A stretch of 64,000 nucleotides of DNA from Bacteroidota bacterium (GCA_018267915.1 JAFDXN010000031.1:1-64000); one strand, 5' to 3'; shown: positions 8,927 to 21,200, counted from the stretch's first letter. Numbers and translations are program-made. The notes: a model not told the origin generated them from the sequence alone.

Positions 8927-9763
8927 ATGCACAACACCGGAGGGCGGACTGCCCAACTGCGTCTGTATGTATTGATACTATTGGGTATCAATGGCCTTTT
9001 CACCGCCTGCAGCACCAACAAAAAGATCACCTATTTTAAAAATGTACCCGACACTTTGAGCAGCGCAATGACCATCGGGCATGCGCCATATGCCGATCCT
9101 AAAATACAGCCCAATGATATCATGCAGATCAACATACAGACGATAGATACTAAAACGTCGTCGGAGCTGCAGGGTGCTCCTTCGCCGGGGCTGCCCGCCG
9201 TGTCAGCTGCCAATACTTCCACGGGAGCATCTGCACCGATCATCACCGGCTTCCTGGTGGACAAGGAAGGCGAGGTTGCCATTCCCCTGGTAGGAAAGGT
9301 GAAAATAGCCGGGCTTACCACAACCGAGGCGCGCGACCTGATCACGAAAAAAGTTTCGGTATACTATCGCGAGCCGGTTGTAAATGTACGCTTTGCCAAT
9401 TTCAGCATTACGGTGCTGGGTGAGGTGACGCGACCGGGCACCTACACTATCAGCAATGAAAAGGTGAGCTTGCTGGACGCCATCGGCATAGCCGGCGACC
9501 TGACCATATACGGTAAGCGCGACAACGTAATGCTGATCCGCGAGGAGAACAACAGCAAGACCTTTATGCGCTTTAACCTGAACTCGGATGAAATATTCAG
9601 ATCGCCCTACTACTACCTGCGGCAGGGCGATGTGGTGTACGTAGAGCCTAACAAGGCACGCACCAAGTTGGGTGTAACCGATCCTACCCGCGACAGGATG
9701 CTAACCATCGGAATTACTGCTTTGTCGTTATTAGTAGCTATTTTTTCAGCCACCAGGAATTGA
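8927..9763 (+). CDS. Wza-like polysaccharide export outer-membrane lipoprotein
   Basis: A 278-residue lipoprotein of the Poly_export/SLBB family, which forms the outer-membrane channel for capsule or exopolysaccharide. A signal peptide ends at the lipobox FTAC with Cys28. The polysaccharide-export domain (about residues 60-150, KIQPNDIMQINIQTID ... DKEGEVAIPLVGKVKIAG) is followed by an SLBB beta-grasp domain (TVLGEVTRPGTYTI). A C-terminal hydrophobic stretch (MLTIGITALSLLVAIFSA) fits a membrane anchor, as in other Bacteroidota homologues. The partner Wzc/Wzz-type regulator is not adjacent; a Wzz-like gene begins only at the right edge of the window. Confidence 0.92.
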   Translation: MHNTGGRTAQLRLYVLILLGINGLFTACSTNKKITYFKNVPDTLSSAMTIGHAPYADPKIQPNDIMQINIQTIDTKTSSELQGAPSPGLPAVSAANTSTGASAPIITGFLVDKEGEVAIPLVGKVKIAGLTTTEARDLITKKVSVYYREPVVNVRFANFSITVLGEVTRPGTYTISNEKVSLLDAIGIAGDLTIYGKRDNVMLIREENNSKTFMRFNLNSDEIFRSPYYYLRQGDVVYVEPNKARTKLGVTDPTRDRMLTIGITALSLLVAIFSATRN

Positions 9764-9799
9764 TCATAATCGTCTAAACAGAATTATACAAAAGCACTC

Positions 9800-11095
9800 A
9801 TGGAACAGACACCACGCATCGCAGTTATTGGCCTCGGTTATGTGGGCCTGCCACTGGCTGTTGAATTTGCAAAGCACTTTGCAGTTACCGGCTTCGACAT
9901 TAATGAGCGGAGGATACAGGACCTGCGTAATTGCGAAGATCATACACTAGAGGTGGACAATGCCCAACTGAAGGAGGTAAATGTAAGCACACCCGATGGC
10001 GACAAAGGATTGTATTGCTCCAATAAGCTGGAAGATATCAGGAACTGCAACTACTACATCGTGACAGTGCCTACGCCGGTGGATAAATACAACCGCCCCG
10101 ACCTGACGCCGCTATATAAAGCGAGTGAAACAGTGGGCAAGGTGCTGAAAGAAGGCGATATCGTGGTATATGAATCGACGGTGTATCCCGGCGTGACGGA
10201 AGATGAATGCGTTCCGGTGCTGGAAAGGGTGTCGGGGTTGAAGTACAACCATGGATTTTATTGCGGGTATTCGCCCGAGCGTATCAACCCCGGTGACAAG
10301 AACCATACCGTTACCAAGATCAAAAAGGTAACATCAGGGTCGACGGATGAAGTGGCGGAAAAAGTGGACGCGCTGTACCGCACCGTGATCACAGCAGGTA
10401 CACACAAAGCCTCTTCGATCAAAGTGGCAGAAGCAGCGAAGGTGATAGAAAACGCACAACGTGATATCAACATAGCCTTCGTGAACGAGCTCGCCAAAAT
10501 ATTCAACCGGCTGGGCATCGATACGCATGAAGTATTGGCGGCATCTGCTACGAAATGGAATTTTCTGCCTTTTAAACCCGGGCTGGTTGGAGGCCACTGT
10601 ATAGGGGTAGATCCTTATTACCTGGCGCAAAAGGCACAAGAGGCAGGGTATCATCCTGAAATCATCCTGGCCGGACGCAGGCTTAACGATGGAATGGGTG
10701 AATACGTAGCCAACGAAGTGGTGCGCCTGATGATAAAAAACAATGTGGCTGTGAAAAATGCCGACATCCTGCTATTGGGTATCACGTTCAAAGAGAATTG
10801 CCCTGATGTGCGTAATACAAAGGTAGTGGACATAGTACGTGCACTTGCAGGATACGATATAAATGTGACGGTGTACGATCCATGGGCCAGCCCGGATGAG
10901 GTGGCGCACGAGTATGGCATTGATACCATCAACAAGCTGCCCGAGGGCAAAAAGTATGATGCCGTGGTGCTGGCTGTGGCCCATAATGAATTTACCGGCG
11001 ATGGTAGTGACTGGAAGAAATGGGTAAAGAAAGGAGGGATCGTTTACGACGTGAAGGGCTGCCTGGACAAAACGATGGCAGATGCGCGGCTATAG
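9800..11095 (+). CDS. nucleotide-sugar dehydrogenase, WbpO/TviB (UDP-GalNAc/GlcNAc 6-dehydrogenase) type
   Basis: A four-electron dehydrogenase that oxidises C6 of a UDP-hexose or UDP-HexNAc to the uronate, for surface polysaccharide. The 431-residue protein has the three domains of the UDP-Glc/GDP-Man dehydrogenase family. The N-terminal Rossmann domain shows [19 protein letters not shown]. The central domain has the [12 protein letters not shown] motif with the catalytic cysteine. The C-terminal UDP-binding domain includes [16 protein letters not shown]. The sequence [15 protein letters not shown] and overall length are typical of the TviB/WbpO group rather than UDP-glucose dehydrogenase; exact substrate is inferred. 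It lies 36 bases after the export lipoprotein gene, probably cotranscribed. Confidence 0.92.
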   Translation: MEQTPRIAVIGLGYVGLPLAVEFAKHFAVTGFDINERRIQDLRNCEDHTLEVDNAQLKEVNVSTPDGDKGLYCSNKLEDIRNCNYYIVTVPTPVDKYNRPDLTPLYKASETVGKVLKEGDIVVYESTVYPGVTEDECVPVLERVSGLKYNHGFYCGYSPERINPGDKNHTVTKIKKVTSGSTDEVAEKVDALYRTVITAGTHKASSIKVAEAAKVIENAQRDINIAFVNELAKIFNRLGIDTHEVLAASATKWNFLPFKPGLVGGHCIGVDPYYLAQKAQEAGYHPEIILAGRRLNDGMGEYVANEVVRLMIKNNVAVKNADILLLGITFKENCPDVRNTKVVDIVRALAGYDINVTVYDPWASPDEVAHEYGIDTINKLPEGKKYDAVVLAVAHNEFTGDGSDWKKWVKKGGIVYDVKGCLDKTMADARL

Positions 11096-11166
11096 GGTCT
11101 TGACTTATTCTAGGCAAATCTTCAGTATCTTTACGAGACGGTCATTTACCAGACAAAAAGTATTTT

Positions 11167-11565
11167 ATGCGCTTACTGAAACTCTTTGCTTTGCTTATTT
11201 CTTTTTCAGTTGCAATGTATAGCTGTACGAAGAAGAAAGCAGGCACCCCAGGCAAGGGCGGCAATGCCAGCCTTATGCTTTATCCTCAACACCACGGCGT
11301 AGAGCGAAACCTCACAAACATGAAGGTGTATATTAAGTATAATACGCAGGTACCCCCATCGAACGGCGTGTATGACGACTCTATAGCCTGTACAAAGACT
11401 GATACAATGTCGGTGGGTACTTTCAGCGGCCTGAATAATGGTGCTTATTACCTGTATGGCTATGGCTACGATACTTCGATACATGGAAATGTGAAAGGAG
11501 GTATTCCTTACACCATCACGACGCAGAACAGCCAGACTGTTTTGTTGCCGGTTAGCGAAGATTAA
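11167..11565 (+). CDS. small lipoprotein of unknown function
   Basis: A 132-residue protein with a lipoprotein signal peptide (lipobox MYSC, Cys20) followed by a lysine-rich linker and a compact beta-rich domain. The rest (LMLYPQHHGVERNLTNMKVYIKYNTQ ... GLNNGAYYLYGYGYDTSIHGNVKGGIPYTI) resembles the small Ig-like or transthyretin-like lipoproteins common in Bacteroidota, but I do not recognise a named family. A weak promoter-like pair (TTG at 11100, TATCTTTA at 11126) lies upstream. Confidence 0.75.
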   Translation: MRLLKLFALLISFSVAMYSCTKKKAGTPGKGGNASLMLYPQHHGVERNLTNMKVYIKYNTQVPPSNGVYDDSIACTKTDTMSVGTFSGLNNGAYYLYGYGYDTSIHGNVKGGIPYTITTQNSQTVLLPVSED

Positions 11566-11621
11566 TTACAATCCAACAAGACCATTTTAACAGCATTTGG
11601 CTGCCATTAAAGCATTTCTAT

Positions 11622-12980
11622 ATGTCGCATAAATACTTAGCTGCTATTCTCTTATTCTTTTTGGGGCTTAGCCATTATGCCCGCGCCCAAACCATCACTA
11701 CGATAGCCGGCAATGGAAATATCGGCTACAGTGGTGACAGTAACCTGGCCACGCAGGCGCAGCTGAATGCCTTGGGAGTGGCGCTGGCAAGAGATGGCCA
11801 AATATATATACCCGATGCAGCCAACAACCGGGTGCGGAAAATAAACCTGGGCGACAGCATCTTTACGATTGCCGGCACGGGAACGGCGGGATATAACGTT
11901 GACAGTGGTGAGGCGCTCACTACCTTACTTTACAACCCGACGGGTGTAGCCGTCGACACGGCAGGGAACCTCTATATAGCTGACCAGCACAACCAGCGCA
12001 TACGCAAAGTGGACACTGCCGGAATAATGACTGTGATAGCAGGCACCGGCATAACGGGATTTAGCGGTGACGACAGTGCAGCAGTAAATGCTAAACTTAA
12101 CAATCCGATAGCAGTGGCCACCGACACCTTTGGAAATATTTTCGTGGTGGATTACGGGAATAACCGCATCCGAAAAATAAATGCGGCAGGTATCATCAGC
12201 ACTGTGGCGGGCACGGGTGTAGTAGGACACACTGGCGACGGCGGGCCGGCAATTGCTGCAACCCTTGATACCCCAACCTGTGTGGTCGCCGACCCACAGG
12301 GCAATTTGTACATCGCGGACAGGGGCAACAACTGTATCCGCAAGGTTGATACGGCGGGTATCATTACCAACTATGCCGGAAGCGCCACGGGGAGTTATGG
12401 TTTCAGTGGTGATGGGGGGTCGGCTACAGCAGCTTTGCTGGCGCATCCCTATGGTGTTGCGTTGGATCAATACGGTCATTTGTACATAGCGGATGAGGAG
12501 AACCAGCGTATAAGGATGATAAACGGACCGGGTAATATCAATACCATAGCCGGTAGCGGTGTGCTGTCGTTCTGCGGCGACGGTGGCGACCCGCTGCAAG
12601 CCTGCCTGAACCATCCTAAGGGGGTAGCTGTAAGTAGTGCGGGCGATGTATATGTTGCCGATGCTTTCAACAACCGCATCAGGAAAATTACAGGACTGCT
12701 CACCGTGCCTGATATGAAACGTAAGACCCCGGTCCGGTTGTATCCGAACCCTGCGGAGAATGAAATTAACGTTGAGGCTAACCTGAGCGCGAACAGTAGT
12801 ACTATACGCCTGCTGCTGCTGGATATGACAGGCCGCTTAATAGCAGAAAGCCATTGCAACACAAACAACGGCAGTGTTGCCACACAGCTACACCTGCCAG
12901 CAGGTTTGCCTGCAGGGATATATCTAATCAGGCTGACCTCAGATAAGGAGGAGCAGCAATTGCTTTTTCGACATCGCTAA
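11622..12980 (+). CDS. secreted six-NHL-repeat beta-propeller with type A T9SS sorting domain
   Basis: A 452-residue secreted protein. The signal peptide ends at ARA before QTITT, so the mature N-terminus is probably Gln. Six NHL repeats follow, each with a core such as PTGVAVDTAGNLYIADQHN and an IRK(V/I) strand, alternating with AGTG...GFSGDG linkers. Six blades are enough for a closed propeller. The last ~85 residues (LYPNPAENEINVEANL ... GLPAGIYLIRLTSDKEEQQLLF) are a T9SS type A C-terminal sorting domain, cleaved by PorU during export. Related proteins bind polymers or partners; the ligand here is unknown. Confidence 0.92.
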   Translation: MSHKYLAAILLFFLGLSHYARAQTITTIAGNGNIGYSGDSNLATQAQLNALGVALARDGQIYIPDAANNRVRKINLGDSIFTIAGTGTAGYNVDSGEALTTLLYNPTGVAVDTAGNLYIADQHNQRIRKVDTAGIMTVIAGTGITGFSGDDSAAVNAKLNNPIAVATDTFGNIFVVDYGNNRIRKINAAGIISTVAGTGVVGHTGDGGPAIAATLDTPTCVVADPQGNLYIADRGNNCIRKVDTAGIITNYAGSATGSYGFSGDGGSATAALLAHPYGVALDQYGHLYIADEENQRIRMINGPGNINTIAGSGVLSFCGDGGDPLQACLNHPKGVAVSSAGDVYVADAFNNRIRKITGLLTVPDMKRKTPVRLYPNPAENEINVEANLSANSSTIRLLLLDMTGRLIAESHCNTNNGSVATQLHLPAGLPAGIYLIRLTSDKEEQQLLFRHR

Positions 12981-12989
12981 CCAGCAAGA

Positions 12990-13289
12990 TCACTTATCGA
13001 AGTCCTTCTTAAGAAAATCTGCTATACAACTATCATAAAGCTGTGACAGCTTTTTTTCAAGCATTACTTTGTCTTTTGCATTTTTCGCCGAATGGTGCAA
13101 TATGTCAGACATTTTATCGTCAAGTGAGTCTTTGAGAACATTCAAATGTTCATTAAAAACTTTGAGCCGCGCGGCTTTTTTTGCAGCCTCAGTGCCACGG
13201 TATTTTTTCTTTACCTCAGTTGTTTGCTCTTCGAGGAGCTTATGGGCAAAATCCGAAAAGTTTTTTTCGGGGTTGATATACGGATTCAT
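12990..13289 (-). CDS. small charged protein of unknown function
   Basis: A short, lysine-rich, mainly helical product of 99 residues from the ATG at 13289 (MNPYINPEKNF); the frame is open a little further to a TTG at 13322. It has no signal peptide or membrane segment. Its alternating hydrophobic and charged pattern (KVFNEHLNVLKDSLDDKM ... VMLEKKLSQLYDSCIADFLKK) predicts a helical bundle or coiled coil. I do not recognise the family. It ends 9 bases from the convergent NHL-protein gene. Confidence 0.6.
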   Translation of the reverse strand: MNPYINPEKNFSDFAHKLLEEQTTEVKKKYRGTEAAKKAARLKVFNEHLNVLKDSLDDKMSDILHHSAKNAKDKVMLEKKLSQLYDSCIADFLKKDFDK

Positions 13290-13901
13290 GCTAAGAGTAA
13301 ATTGTTTCGACAATGTGACCAACCACTTACGGGCGGCACCTTAACCAAAAGAAGGATCAGGAAAGAAGAGCAGGAGGTCCTCTTAAACCGAATAGAGAGC
13401 GTGAACCGGAAAAGCACTGAGATGCACCTGTGAGTGCAAAGAAATGGACAAATGGTGGTTGGCAGCGTAAGCTGAGAATAGTTAGGCCCGGTTTATCGAA
13501 GCTAACCTGACCTTTCATGTACCGTATCTTGACATAGTCATATTCTCGTAGACTATGCCGCGGTACATGCCTGTGGATGTAACTGTAGGTATTGTGATAA
13601 AAGGTTGCCTTAGGATGGGAATGATACGACAAATGCGGCGAATGCCGGACCTGATGCCGTTCCATTGTAAACAAAATGCCTACAAGGAAAATCACAAAGC
13701 ACAATATGATCGAAGCTTTTTTACCCAAGGCGAGTAAAATTATTAAACATAGGCTACAAAATAATGGCGTATGCTTTCAGAGGCTCTTTAGATATTGCCG
13801 TTAATTATATTGGAGTACGACAGATAGGCCGTTCCTTTGATTTTTAATCCATTAGCCTTGCAACATGCGTTTATTGTACTAAACATTAAAAAACTAAATT
13901 T
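13290..13901. other. largely non-coding interval with one doubtful minus-strand frame
   Basis: About 600 bases lie between the small charged protein gene and the kinase operon. A frame of 123 codons (13357-13728, minus) opens only with TTG. It begins with a plausible hydrophobic leader (ASIILCFVIFLVGILFTM) but continues with a low-quality, histidine- and serine-rich tail. It may be a short exported peptide gene, a decayed gene, or chance. From 13729 to 13901 I see no gene, only AT-rich sequence downstream of the kinase stop. Confidence 0.4.
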
Positions 13902-15236
13902 TCATAAATTTTTTCTCTCGCCCACCAATTGTTGTTCTATGTCAGGCACAGAGGCGGTGAGATTGCTGGGCACCGATATCGTGAAGGTCGTGCCTTGCCC
14001 TACTTCGCTTTTAGCGGTTATGAAGCCGTTGTGTTTTTCGACGATTTTCTTGCATATGGATAAACCAATACCCGTTCCCTCGAACTGATCTTTGCTATGT
14101 AAACGTTTGAATAGGGTAAAAATTTCATTGCTGTATTTTGGTTCGAATCCAATGCCATTATCGCTTACGTGAATGTTGCAAAAGTCGTTATTGAACAGGG
14201 TTTCGTCGATGCCGGATATCTGGAAGCCTTTTACTGTTTCGGAGTAGATATGGATCTCGGGGGGTGTGTTTTCCCGGGTAAACTTTAATGCATTAATGAT
14301 CAGATTCTGGAACAATTGCCTGAACTGCTCCGGCATTATGCTGATTATTGGTAAGGGCTCAACACGAATGCTGGCCCCTGTTTGCTCAATAGATATCTCG
14401 AGATCGGACAGCACACCGTCGATCAACATGTTTAGGTCCGTGTCTTCAAACGCGTCAGTTGCGGAGGTAGCACGTGAGAAAGTCAGTATATTCTTAATGA
14501 GGGTTTGCATTCTTTCCGAAGCCTTCAATATCCTATCGATAAAGTTCCAGTCGTCGTCAGCAAAATGACCTTTGTATTTTGCCCCCAAACGGTCGGTAAA
14601 GAGAATGATCTTCCTGAGTGGTTCCTGCAGGTCGTGTGAGGCGACGTAGGCAAAGCGCTCCAGCTCCTCGTTGGTGGTTTGTAATTGCTTAATATTTTCC
14701 AGTAGCTGAATGTTCAGGTCTATTACTTTACTTTCGGATATTTTGCGTTCGCGTATCTCTTTCTCCAGCCGGCGATTGGCAGCCATTAACTTCTGCTCCT
14801 GGTCGATAAGCTGGTGGTTCTTTTTATAAAGCTCTGCAAAGACACTCACCTTGGCGCGCAGCAACTCCTGGTTGATCGGCTTACGGATATAATCCACACC
14901 GCCCATCTGGTAGCCTTTAAAGATATTATCCTCATCACTGTCATTTGCAGTAATAAAAATGATGGGTATATGCTTCAGGATATCACGCTCGTATATGAGC
15001 GTTGCCGTTTCAAAGCCGTTGAGGTCGGGCATGACCACGTCCATGAGTATCAGGGTGAAGTCGTGCTCTTTGAGCAGTATTTTCAATGCTGCACGGCCCG
15101 AATTGGCCTTCGTTATGTTATACCCATCTCTCTCCAGGATGGTTTCGATAGAGAAGAGGTTATCTTCCCTATCGTCGACCACCAAAATCTTTATCCGTGA
15201 GTCTGCAGAAATATATTCGTCTGTTACGCCTTTCAT
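13902..15236 (-). CDS. receiver-histidine kinase (REC-coiled coil-HisKA-HATPase)
   Basis: A soluble 444-residue signalling protein. The N-terminal receiver domain (about residues 16-130) has the phospho-acceptor Asp66 in LILMDVVMPDLNG and the conserved Lys in YIRKPI. A coiled coil (residues 140-190) leads to a HisKA domain of the phytochrome-like type with His201 in ASHDLQEPLR. An HATPase_c domain follows with the N box (FQNLIINALKF), DNGIGF and GTGIGLSICKKIVE. There is no membrane segment. The start lies 6 bases after the stop of the giant HAMP kinase gene, so the two form one operon, and the receiver is a likely target of the upstream kinase (inference). Confidence 0.93.
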   Translation of the reverse strand: MKGVTDEYISADSRIKILVVDDREDNLFSIETILERDGYNITKANSGRAALKILLKEHDFTLILMDVVMPDLNGFETATLIYERDILKHIPIIFITANDSDEDNIFKGYQMGGVDYIRKPINQELLRAKVSVFAELYKKNHQLIDQEQKLMAANRRLEKEIRERKISESKVIDLNIQLLENIKQLQTTNEELERFAYVASHDLQEPLRKIILFTDRLGAKYKGHFADDDWNFIDRILKASERMQTLIKNILTFSRATSATDAFEDTDLNMLIDGVLSDLEISIEQTGASIRVEPLPIISIMPEQFRQLFQNLIINALKFTRENTPPEIHIYSETVKGFQISGIDETLFNNDFCNIHVSDNGIGFEPKYSNEIFTLFKRLHSKDQFEGTGIGLSICKKIVEKHNGFITAKSEVGQGTTFTISVPSNLTASVPDIEQQLVGERKNL

Positions 15237-15242
15237 TTTTCT

Positions 15243-18200
15243 CTATTTATATAACCATACACGCATCAACGATAACAATTGATCGATCTTCACCGGCTTG
15301 GTAATATAGTCGGAGGCGCCAGCTTCAATACATTTCTCTCTGTCGCCCTTCATCGCCTTGGCTGTTACCGCTATAATAGGAAGGTTACTGTTCTTGTGTT
15401 CCCTTCTTATCTTCTGCGTTGTTTCATACCCGTCCATTTCAGGCATCATAATATCCATCAGCACCATATCGATACCACTGTTCTCGCCCAGGATGTTTAT
15501 GGCTTCCTGTCCGCTTTCGGCGGTGATGGTCTTGATATTATATTTTTCGAAGGCAGTAGTGAGCGCGAAAAGATTGCGCACATCGTCATCAACTACCAAT
15601 ATATTCTTTCCTGCGAGCACGTCTTCCTTAAGCCTCAGGTTTTCAATTATTTTCCGTTTCTCGGGTAGCAGGTCTTTATGGTTGAGATGCAGCAGCATTA
15701 CCGTTTCTTCCAATAGCAGCTCCAGCGAGTTCACATTTTTGAGTATCACCCTATTGGCGTACTGCTTCAGCTGTGTCTTTTCTTTAGGAGAAAAGTCTTT
15801 GGCTGAATAGATGATCACGGGCATCAGTTGTTGTTTCTTCACGTTGTTTATCTCCATGATAAAATCCATACCCGCGAAATCAGGCAGCATATAGTCGACA
15901 GTCACACAGTCGTAAACATTGTTACTGAGCAGCTCTATTGCTTCTTTACCTGTGCTTGCAATGGTGATATCAATGAGCTCGCCATTTTCGAGGATCTTAG
16001 CTATCTGCGACGAGTCGATCTCGTTGTCCTCGACAATGAGCAGGCTCTTCGGTGTACGGGTGTTAAATTCAACAATGTCAGTGAACAATATGGATAAGGC
16101 CTCATTCTTCAGGGGTTTCTGGTGGAAACTCCTTGCACCACGCTTCATCGCCAGCAGCCTGTTTTCCTCACCTGATATCAGGTGAACAGGTATGTGCCTG
16201 AAGTTCATATCGTTTTTGAAGAGGTCGAGTATCTTCCAGCCGCTGGCGTCGGGCAGTTTTACGTCCAGCGTTACTGCGGTCGGCGTGTATTTGTTTACCA
16301 TGTCGAACACTTCACCGAAATTGGTGGCAACTACAACTTTGAGTTCCAGTTCGTGGGCTTTTTCGATCATGATCTTGGCAAAACGGAGATCATCTTCGAT
16401 CACCAACACAACCTTGTCACCCAGGCTTATATTATTGCGGTCGTCGCCTGCCTCGTTGATGATCTCGTTAACGCCTTCGAGGTCGCGTTCGGGCAACTTA
16501 ACAGTCTGTATGGCAATCTTTTCCTCGTTTTGTGCCAATTCATACTCGCTTATAACAAGCGAGCTTGGCTTTTCTTTCTTAACAAGGTTGGGGTTGTAGT
16601 CCATTGGCAGGTAGAGTGTGAACGAGCTGCCAAAGCCTACTTCACTCTCCAGTTCGATAGAACCGCCAAGCAGATCGGCAAGGCCACGGCTGATAGAGAG
16701 ACCGAGACCGGTACCGCCGTACTTACGGCTTGTTGACCCTTCAGCTTGCTGGAAGGCCTCGAAGATGATGTTCTGTTTATCTTTCGAGATGCCGATACCC
16801 GTATCCCTGATCTCGAATGCCACAACGCGCCGTGCATTGTCGAGGCTTGGATTGCCTGAACGCCAGCCCTTTTCAGACTCAAATATCTTGAGCTTAACTT
16901 CGCCTTTTTCTGTGAACTTAAAGGCGTTCGATAAGAGGTTCTTAAGGATCTGGTTAAGGCGTTGCACGTCAGTCTCGATGATGTCGGGCAGTTTGTTATC
17001 GATATCGATGCTGAACTTGAGGTTCTTACTTTCAGATACGTGTTTGAAAGTTGTTTCCACAAAGGATGTGATCTCGTTCAGGCGAACCGTGATGAAGTCG
17101 GCCGTGATATATCCGGATTCGATCTTGGAAAGGTCCAGGATGTCATTGATAAGCTGGATAAGGTCATCGCCGCAACTGTGGATGGTTTTCGCATAACGCA
17201 CCTGTTTCTCTGTCAGGTTGCCCTCATGGTTCTCGAAGAGTTGCTGCGCGAGGATGAGCAGCGAGTTGAGCGGTGTGCGCAACTCGTGAGACATGTTGGC
17301 AAGGAACTCGGATTTGTATTTCGAAGTAAGTGTGAGCTGCTCGGCTTTTTCTTCGAGCGACTTGCGGGCTTCTTCCACTTCCTTGTTCTTATTTTCCACT
17401 TCCTCTTTTTGCTTCACCAGCAGGTGCGCCTTATCCTGCAGCTCATCATTTGTTCTCCTCAGCTCCTCCGTAAGCGACTGCGATTGTTCAAGCAGGTGCT
17501 CTGTCCTTGAATTGGTCTCGATCGTGTTCAATACGATACCGATACTTTCCGTTAGCTGCCCGAGGAAGTCAAGGTGTGTTTCGTTGAACGATTCGAACGA
17601 TGCCAATTCTATAACCGCCTTTATTTCCGTTTCAAACAATACAGGCAGCACGATCAGATTCATTGGTTTTGCCTCACCAAGTCCTGAACTTATTTTTACA
17701 TAGTCGCCCGGCACATTGCTAAGCAGTATCCTTTCTTTTTCTATAGCTACCTGCCCTACCAGGCCTTCGCCAAGCATGAACTGTTTTTTAATGTTCAGTT
17801 CATTTTTATAAGCATAAGCGGCAAATAATTTCAGTATGCTGTCTTGTGTTGCTTCGTCCTGTTCCAATATGTAGAACATACCATGCTGTGCATTTACAAC
17901 CTGGGCCAGTTCCGACAGGATACGGCGTGTTACCGTATTCAGGTCTTTCTGACCTTGCAGCATCTGCGTGAATTTCGCAAGGTTTGACTTCAGCCAGTCC
18001 TGTTCCTGGTTACGGAGTGTTGTCTCCTTCAGGTTAGCGATCATCTGGTTGATGGTATCTTTCAATTCTTCCACCTCACCCTTCGCTTCCACGCGTATCA
18101 TACGTGTAAGGTCACCCTTAGTAACCGCGGAGGCCACCTCGGAGATCGCACGTACCTGGGTTGTCAGGTTTTGTGCCAGCTGGTTCACATTTTCAGTAAG

Positions 18201-21200
18201 GTTCTTCCATATGCCTGACGCACCAGGCACGTTCGCCTGACCGCCGAGTCGCCCGTCGACACCCACCTCACGGGCAACGGTCGTTACCTGGTCGGCAAAT
18301 ACCGCAAGCGTGTCGATCATTTCATTGATCGTATCAGTCAGCTGCGCCACTTCACCACGCGAGCTGATGGATAGCTTTTGTTTTAGGTTCCCGGTTGCCA
18401 CTGATGTTACGACCTTTGCAATACCGCGCACCTGCGAAGTAAGGTTCGAGGCCATCATATTCACGGAGTCGGTAAGGTCTTTCCATGTACCGGCCACACC
18501 TTTCACTTCGGCCTGGCCACCCAGCTTACCTTCCGTACCTACCTCACGCGCCACACGCGTTACTTCGAAGGCGAATGAGTTGAGCTGGTCCACCATGGTA
18601 TTGATCGTGTTCTTCAGGTCGAAGATCTCACCCTTCACATCGATGGTCACTTTCTTAGAAAGGTCGCCGCTCGCCACCGCCTTTGTCACTTCGGCTATGT
18701 TACGCACCTGGCTTGTCAGGTTACCCGTCATCTGATTCACAGAGTCAGTAAGGTCCTTCCACGTTCCTGCAACACCCGGTACGAAGGCTTGTCCGCCTAA
18801 TTTACCATCGGTACCCACCTCACGGGCCACACGCGTCACTTCGGATGCGAAGGCGCGGAGCTGATCCACCATTGTATTTAGCGTCTCCTTCAGTTGGAGT
18901 ATTTCCCCGCGCACGTCCACCGTTATCTTACGGCTCATGTCACCGTTCGCCACGGCAATGGCTACATCGGCGATGTTACGCACCTGGTCAGTCAGGTTAC
19001 CGGCCATCAGGTTCACCGAATCGGTAAGGTCTTTCCATGTACCGCCCACACCAGGCACGTTGGCCTGTCCGCCCAGTTTACCTTCGGTACCCACCTCACG
19101 TGCCACGCGTGTTACTTCCGATGCAAATGCCCTGAGCTGTTCCACCATCGTATTGATCGTGTTTTTCAGCTCGAGGATCTCGCCCCTTACGTCCACTTCG
19201 ATCTTGCGTGAGAGGTCACCGTTGGCAACCGCTGTCGTCACCTCGGCGATGTTACGTACCTGCGCGGTAAGGTTGGAGGCCATGATGTTCACAGAGTCGG
19301 TAAGATCCTTCCATGTTCCACCTACACCGGGCACGTCGGCCTGTCCGCCCAGTTTGCCTTCCGAACCCACCTCACGTGCCACACGCGTCACTTCCGATCC
19401 GAAGGAGTTAAGCTGGTCCACCATCGTGTTGATCGTGTTCTTTAGCTCCAGGATCTCGCCCTTCACATCCACTGTGATTTTACGCGACAAGTCGCCTTTC
19501 GCCACCGCTGTAGTTACCTCGGCGATGTTACGCACCTGTGCCGTCAGGTTACTACCCATCTGGTTCACAGAGTCGGTAAGGTCTTTCCATGTTCCGCCCA
19601 CGCCCTGCACTTTGGCCTGTCCGCCCAGCTTACCTTCCGTACCCACTTCCAATGCCACACGGGTCACTTCTGATGCGAAAGAGTTCAACTGATCCACCAT
19701 CGTGTTGATGGTTTTCTTCAGGTCTAATATTTCACCTTGTACGTTAACCGTAATTTTTTTAGAGAGGTCACCGTTGGCCACGGCGGTCGTTACCTCGGCG
19801 ATGTTACGCACCTGTGCCGTCAGGTTACTACCCATCTGGTTTACAGAATCTGTCAAGCCTTTCCATACACCACCTACACCTTTTACCTTTGCCTGTCCGC
19901 CCAGTTTACCTTCAGTACCCACTTCAAGCGCCACACGCGTCACTTCCGATGCAAAGGAATTGAGCTGGTCCACCATCGTATTGATGGTGTTCTTCAGTTC
20001 GAGTATTTCGCCTTCTACAGGCACCGTAATTTTTTTGGAGAGGTCCCCGTTGGCCACGGCTGTTGTCACCTCGGCGATGTTACGTACCTGGTTAGTCAGG
20101 TTAGAGGCCATCTGGTTCACCGAGTAGGTGAGGTCTTTCCATACACCACCTACACCTTTCACCGTCGCCTGTCCGCCCAGTTTACCTTCGGAGCCCACTT
20201 CCCTCGCCACACGCGTCACTTCCGAGCCGAAGGAGTTGAGCTGGTCCACCATGGTGTTGATCGTCTTTTTCAACTCAAGGATCTCGCCCTGCACGTCCAC
20301 GGTGATCTTTTTCGAAAGGTCACCATTGGCCACGGCTGTCGTCACATCGGCGATGTTACGCACCTGTGCTGTCAGGTTACCGGCCATCTGGTTTACAGAG
20401 TCTGTAAGGTCTTTCCATACACCGCCTACGCCTTCCACCGTTGCCTGTCCGCCGAGTTTACCTTCCGAGCCCACCTCACGCGCCACGCGCGTTACTTCCG
20501 ATCCGAAGGAATTGAGCTGGTCCACCATTGTATTGATCGTGTTCTTCAGCTCCAATATTTCACCTTTTACATCCACGGTGATCTTACGGCCCAGATCGCC
20601 CTTGGCCACTGCCGTAGTCACCTCGGCAATGTTACGCACCTGTGCTGTCAGGTTACTACCCATCTGGTTCACGGAGTCGGTAAGGTCTTTCCATACACCA
20701 GCCACACCTTTCACTTCGGCTTGTCCGCCCAGCTTACCTTCCGAGCCCACCTCCCTCGCCACACGCGTTACTTCCGCGGAGAAGGAGTTGAGCTGGTCCA
20801 CCATGGTATTGATCGTATTTTTCAGTTCCGAGATCTCTCCCTTCACGTCCACTGTGATCTTCTTAGAAAGGTCACCCCTGGCCACCGCCGTTGTCACTTC
20901 CGCGATGTTACGCACCTGGCCCGTAAGGTTCGATGCCATTTGGTTCACGGAGTCGGTAAGGTCTTTCCATGTACCCGCCACACCTTTTACTTGTGCCTGT
21001 CCACCCAGCTTACCTTCCGTACCCACTTCGAGCGCCACACGCGTTACTTCCGATGAGAAGGAGTTGAGCTGGTCCACCATCGTATTAATAGTATTCTTCA
21101 GCTCCAAGATCTCGCCTTTTACGTCCACCGTGATCTTGCGGCCCAGATCGCCTTTGGCCACGGCTGTCGTTACTTCGGCGATGTTACGTACCTGCGCTGT

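Noticed and set aside
11925..12614. 229-codon minus-strand frame within the NHL gene
   Set aside because: It is the complement of the NHL repeats; the plus-strand product has a signal peptide, six blades and a sorting domain.
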